This document shows, one piece after another, positions 61,983 to 64,000 of a stretch of 64,000 nt of DNA. Origin of the DNA: Oceanibaculum indicum P24 (GTDB taxonomy: Bacteria > Pseudomonadota > Alphaproteobacteria > Oceanibaculales > Oceanibaculaceae); NCBI RefSeq assembly GCF_000299935.1, contig NZ_AMRL01000003.1:1-64000 (forward strand). Reading direction: 5' to 3'. Each line of letters begins with the position of its first letter. Within the stretch, counting starts at the first letter, position 1. The notes under the pieces were generated by a model that searched no databases, was not told the origin of the DNA, and worked only from the letters and a program-made list of their open reading frames with translations. A program made the position numbers and the translations under genes.

Positions 61983-63242
61983 ATGCGCGACGCCTTCCCG
62001 GCGATTCTGGCCATTGTGCTGGGCGTCATGATCCTGCAGCTCGGCAACGGCCTGATCGGCGTGCTGGTGCCGCTGCGCATGGGGCTTGAAGGCCTCTCGC
62101 CGACAATGGTCGGCGTCGTCGCCACCTTCTATTCCTTCGGCTTCCTGATCGGCTGCCTGCTGGTGCCGCGCATGGTGCGCGGCATCGGCCATATCCGCAC
62201 CTTCGCCGTGTTCGCCGCCGCCGTCTCCGCCTCCACGCTGGGGCTGACGCTCGGCATCGACTGGGTGCTGTGGGGCGGCCTGCGCTTCCTGATGGGCATC
62301 TGCATGGCCGGGCTGTTCAGCGTCGCCGAAAGCTGGATCGTCGCCCAGGCGCCGCAGCCGATCCGCGGCCGCGTGCTATCGCTCTACATGATCTCCAACA
62401 AGCTGACGCTGGCCGGCGGGCAGATGCTACTGGCCATCGGCGACCCGATGGGCACCGGCTTCTTCCTGCTGATCAGCGTCTGCGCCTCGCTGTCCTTGAT
62501 CCCCGTGGCGCTGACCCGCGCCGTCACCCCGCCGCCGCCGACCGTCGCCACCATGTCGCTGAAGGAGGTGTACGGCATCGCGCCGGCTGCCCTGATCGGC
62601 TGCTTCGCCACCGGCATCATGAATGCCGCCGTCATCGGCATCACGCCGCTCTACGGGTTACAGATCGGCATGGCCGCCGGCCCCATCGCGGCGCTGGTCT
62701 CGGTCATGCAGATCGGCAGCCTGCTGGCGCAATGGCCGATGGGCTGGCTGTCCGACCGGATCGACCGGCGCCGGGTGATCGTTGCTGGCCTGCTGGTCGT
62801 GCTCGCCGCCTCGCTGGCCATCGCGCTTGTCGGCCCCAGCCTGCCGAACTGGGCGATGTACGGGCTGTTCGCAATCTGGGGGGCAACCGGCCTGTCGGTC
62901 TATGCGCTGTGCATCGCGCATGCCAGCGACTTCGCGGAGCCGGGCCAGATGGTGCCGCTGACCAGCACGCTGCTGCTGGCCTGGGCCATCGGCTCCACCA
63001 TCGGACCGCTGCTCGCCACGCTGGTGATGGAGCTGATCGGTCCCGCCGGCCTGTTCCTTTATGCCGCCGCCATCTCGGGTGCTACCGGCGGTTTCGTCGC
63101 CTACCGCATGACCCGCCGAGCCGCCAAGCCGGCCGATCTGCGCGAGAAGTTCGTGAATGTGCCGGCGACCAGCCCGCAGGCGATGAAGCTCGACCCGCGC
63201 ACCCCGATGGCCGACGACGAATCGGGACCTGGGGTCAAGTAG
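61983..63242 (+). CDS. MFS transporter, YcaD-like
   Basis: The 419-residue, 12-helix carrier has GLIGVLVPLRMGLEGLSPTM early, GRVLSLYMISNKLTLAGGQM and the loop motif WPMGWLSDRIDRRRVIVAGL. These fit the YcaD/putative-effector MFS group. It lies 92 bases downstream of the GcvA-like gene on the same strand and may be under its control. The substrate is unknown. GGAGCCCATC precedes the start. Confidence 0.86.
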   Translation: MRDAFPAILAIVLGVMILQLGNGLIGVLVPLRMGLEGLSPTMVGVVATFYSFGFLIGCLLVPRMVRGIGHIRTFAVFAAAVSASTLGLTLGIDWVLWGGLRFLMGICMAGLFSVAESWIVAQAPQPIRGRVLSLYMISNKLTLAGGQMLLAIGDPMGTGFFLLISVCASLSLIPVALTRAVTPPPPTVATMSLKEVYGIAPAALIGCFATGIMNAAVIGITPLYGLQIGMAAGPIAALVSVMQIGSLLAQWPMGWLSDRIDRRRVIVAGLLVVLAASLAIALVGPSLPNWAMYGLFAIWGATGLSVYALCIAHASDFAEPGQMVPLTSTLLLAWAIGSTIGPLLATLVMELIGPAGLFLYAAAISGATGGFVAYRMTRRAAKPADLREKFVNVPATSPQAMKLDPRTPMADDESGPGVK

Positions 63243-63248
63243 GCGGGA

Positions 63249-63539
63249 TCAGACCGGTCCCGGCGTGCGGAAGCGCAGCTTGGCCGCCAGGATCGCCAGG
63301 ATCAGCACCGCCGTCACCGCATTGGCCAGGATCAGCGGCATTGAACCGAGCGCCAGCCCGTAGCACAGCCACAGCAACACGCCGGCCAGGAACAGCAGCA
63401 GCATCAGCAGCGAGACATCGCGCGCCGAGCGGCTGCGCCAGGCCTTCAGCACCTGCGGCAGGAAGGACAGCGTGGTCAGCACGGCGGCGATGCCGCCGAC
63501 CAGCTCGACGAGATCTGGGGAGAGGACAGGAACGGGCAT
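63249..63539 (-). CDS. SemiSWEET family sugar transporter
   Basis: The 96-residue protein has three membrane helices (about 8-26, 40-62 and 66-88) and the PQ-loop FLPQVLKAWRSRSARDVSLLML, split here into two conserved parts. Half-size SWEETs work as dimers to pass sugars. It converges with the MFS gene, six bases apart. Confidence 0.88.
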   Translation of the reverse strand: MPVPVLSPDLVELVGGIAAVLTTLSFLPQVLKAWRSRSARDVSLLMLLLFLAGVLLWLCYGLALGSMPLILANAVTAVLILAILAAKLRFRTPGPV

Positions 63540-63758
63540 GGCCCGAACGCTCGCTTGGCAAGGAGGTTACGCAAGAGATTGCGACCGCGCGGGATAGTGC
63601 CGCGCCGCCCGGCATCCCGCAAGAGGACAAATGTAACTGCGACGCCGCACCCGCTTGACACACCAAGGCGGCGCATTAGAGTTGCAGCCCTTTTGCCGCG
63701 CTGCGGCAGAAGCCTTTTACAATGCCCTTTCAGCAACCCAAGCGGAACGCGACAGATC

Positions 63759-64000
63759 ATGGTTTCCATCACGCTTCCCGACGGCAGCGTCAAACAGTTC
63801 GAAGGCCCGGTCACGGGCGCGGACGTTGCTGCGTCGATCGGCGCCGGCCTGGCAAAGGCCGCGCTCGCCATCAAGGTGAACGGCGACGTGAAGGATCTGG
63901 CCAGCACTATCACCGCGGATTCCCGCATCGAGATCGTGACGACCAAGCACCCCGACGCGCTGGAGCTGCTGCGCCATGACGCCGCGCATGTGCTGGCCGA
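63759..64000 (+). CDS. thrS: Threonine--tRNA ligase, N-terminal part (cut by window edge)
   Basis: The first 80 residues are visible. They form the TGS domain (MVSITLPDGSVKQFEGPVTG, AALAIKVNGDVKDLASTITA), followed by the start of the editing domain with LLRHDAAHVLAE, whose histidine is a conserved editing-site residue. Identification is secure although most of the gene lies outside. The 219 bases upstream (63540-63758) hold no gene and no T-box was recognised. Confidence 0.95.
   Translation, partial: MVSITLPDGSVKQFEGPVTGADVAASIGAGLAKAALAIKVNGDVKDLASTITADSRIEIVTTKHPDALELLRHDAAHVLA

Noticed and set aside
1-64000. CRISPR arrays, tRNA or rRNA genes
   Set aside because: No regularly spaced repeats and no recognisable cloverleaf or rRNA sequence was found on reading both strands; a tRNAscan or Infernal run would settle it.

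Overview
The window is GC-rich, densely packed chromosomal DNA. It looks alphaproteobacterial, probably Rhodospirillales in the broad sense. The evidence is gene content: a class III-like PHA synthase locus with PhaR, a GcvA-type LysR regulator, DUF1127 proteins, DUF2333, an NHLP-type RiPP system, and the RarD, TTC38 and DUF2254 families. No rRNA, tRNA or CRISPR array was recognised. The right edge cuts into thrS.

Left part (1-13.8 kb). A mobilisation fragment (relaxase plus a ribbon-helix-helix accessory protein) is followed by a FecI/FecR/FecA-type iron-signalling operon whose receptor gene carries a one-base frameshift. Next come two convergent purine/allantoin genes (allA, puuE), an AT-richer HNH nuclease gene that looks acquired, gamma-glutamyltransferase, a Na/Pi cotransporter-like protein and an AraC regulator.

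Central part (14.0-34.4 kb) is the most interesting region. A plus-strand run of closely spaced or overlapping genes encodes a leaderless secreted RTX/P-domain subtilase, an unrecognised all-helical protein, an NHLP-leader RiPP precursor with a double-glycine site and a cysteine-free core, a STAS protein, a membrane-anchored PP2C/SpoIIE phosphatase, a SAM methyltransferase, an amino-acid-type ABC ATPase, an RsbW-like ATPase, and a complete export machine (NHLM HlyD-like adaptor, C39 peptidase ABC exporter, second NHLM ABC exporter, TolC). A DUF3108 protein follows. A convergent operon encodes a permease, a binding-protein/permease fusion and a binding protein. It lacks an ATPase, and the orphan ATPase in the RiPP run could supply one. 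I read this as a RiPP production and export locus wired to an RsbU/V/W-like partner-switching module and an amino-acid importer, with no cognate sigma factor in sight.

Right part (34.6-64 kb). A second TonB receptor is followed by an isolated BciA-type divinyl (proto)chlorophyllide 8-vinyl reductase, an MFS carrier, a chemoreceptor, a PPOX flavoprotein, a fluoroacetate-dehalogenase-like hydrolase, TTC38, DUF2254, and a divergent SDR/ArsR pair with a palindromic operator candidate. A glycosyltransferase and an alpha/beta hydrolase come next, then the PHA locus: phaB, phaA, phaC and a PhaE-like gene that overlaps phaC, with phaR divergent. The remainder is housekeeping and transport: a coiled-coil protein, DUF2333, a SpoU methyltransferase, asparaginase, rarD-dinB, two DUF1127 genes, a GcvA-like regulator, MFS, SemiSWEET and the start of thrS.
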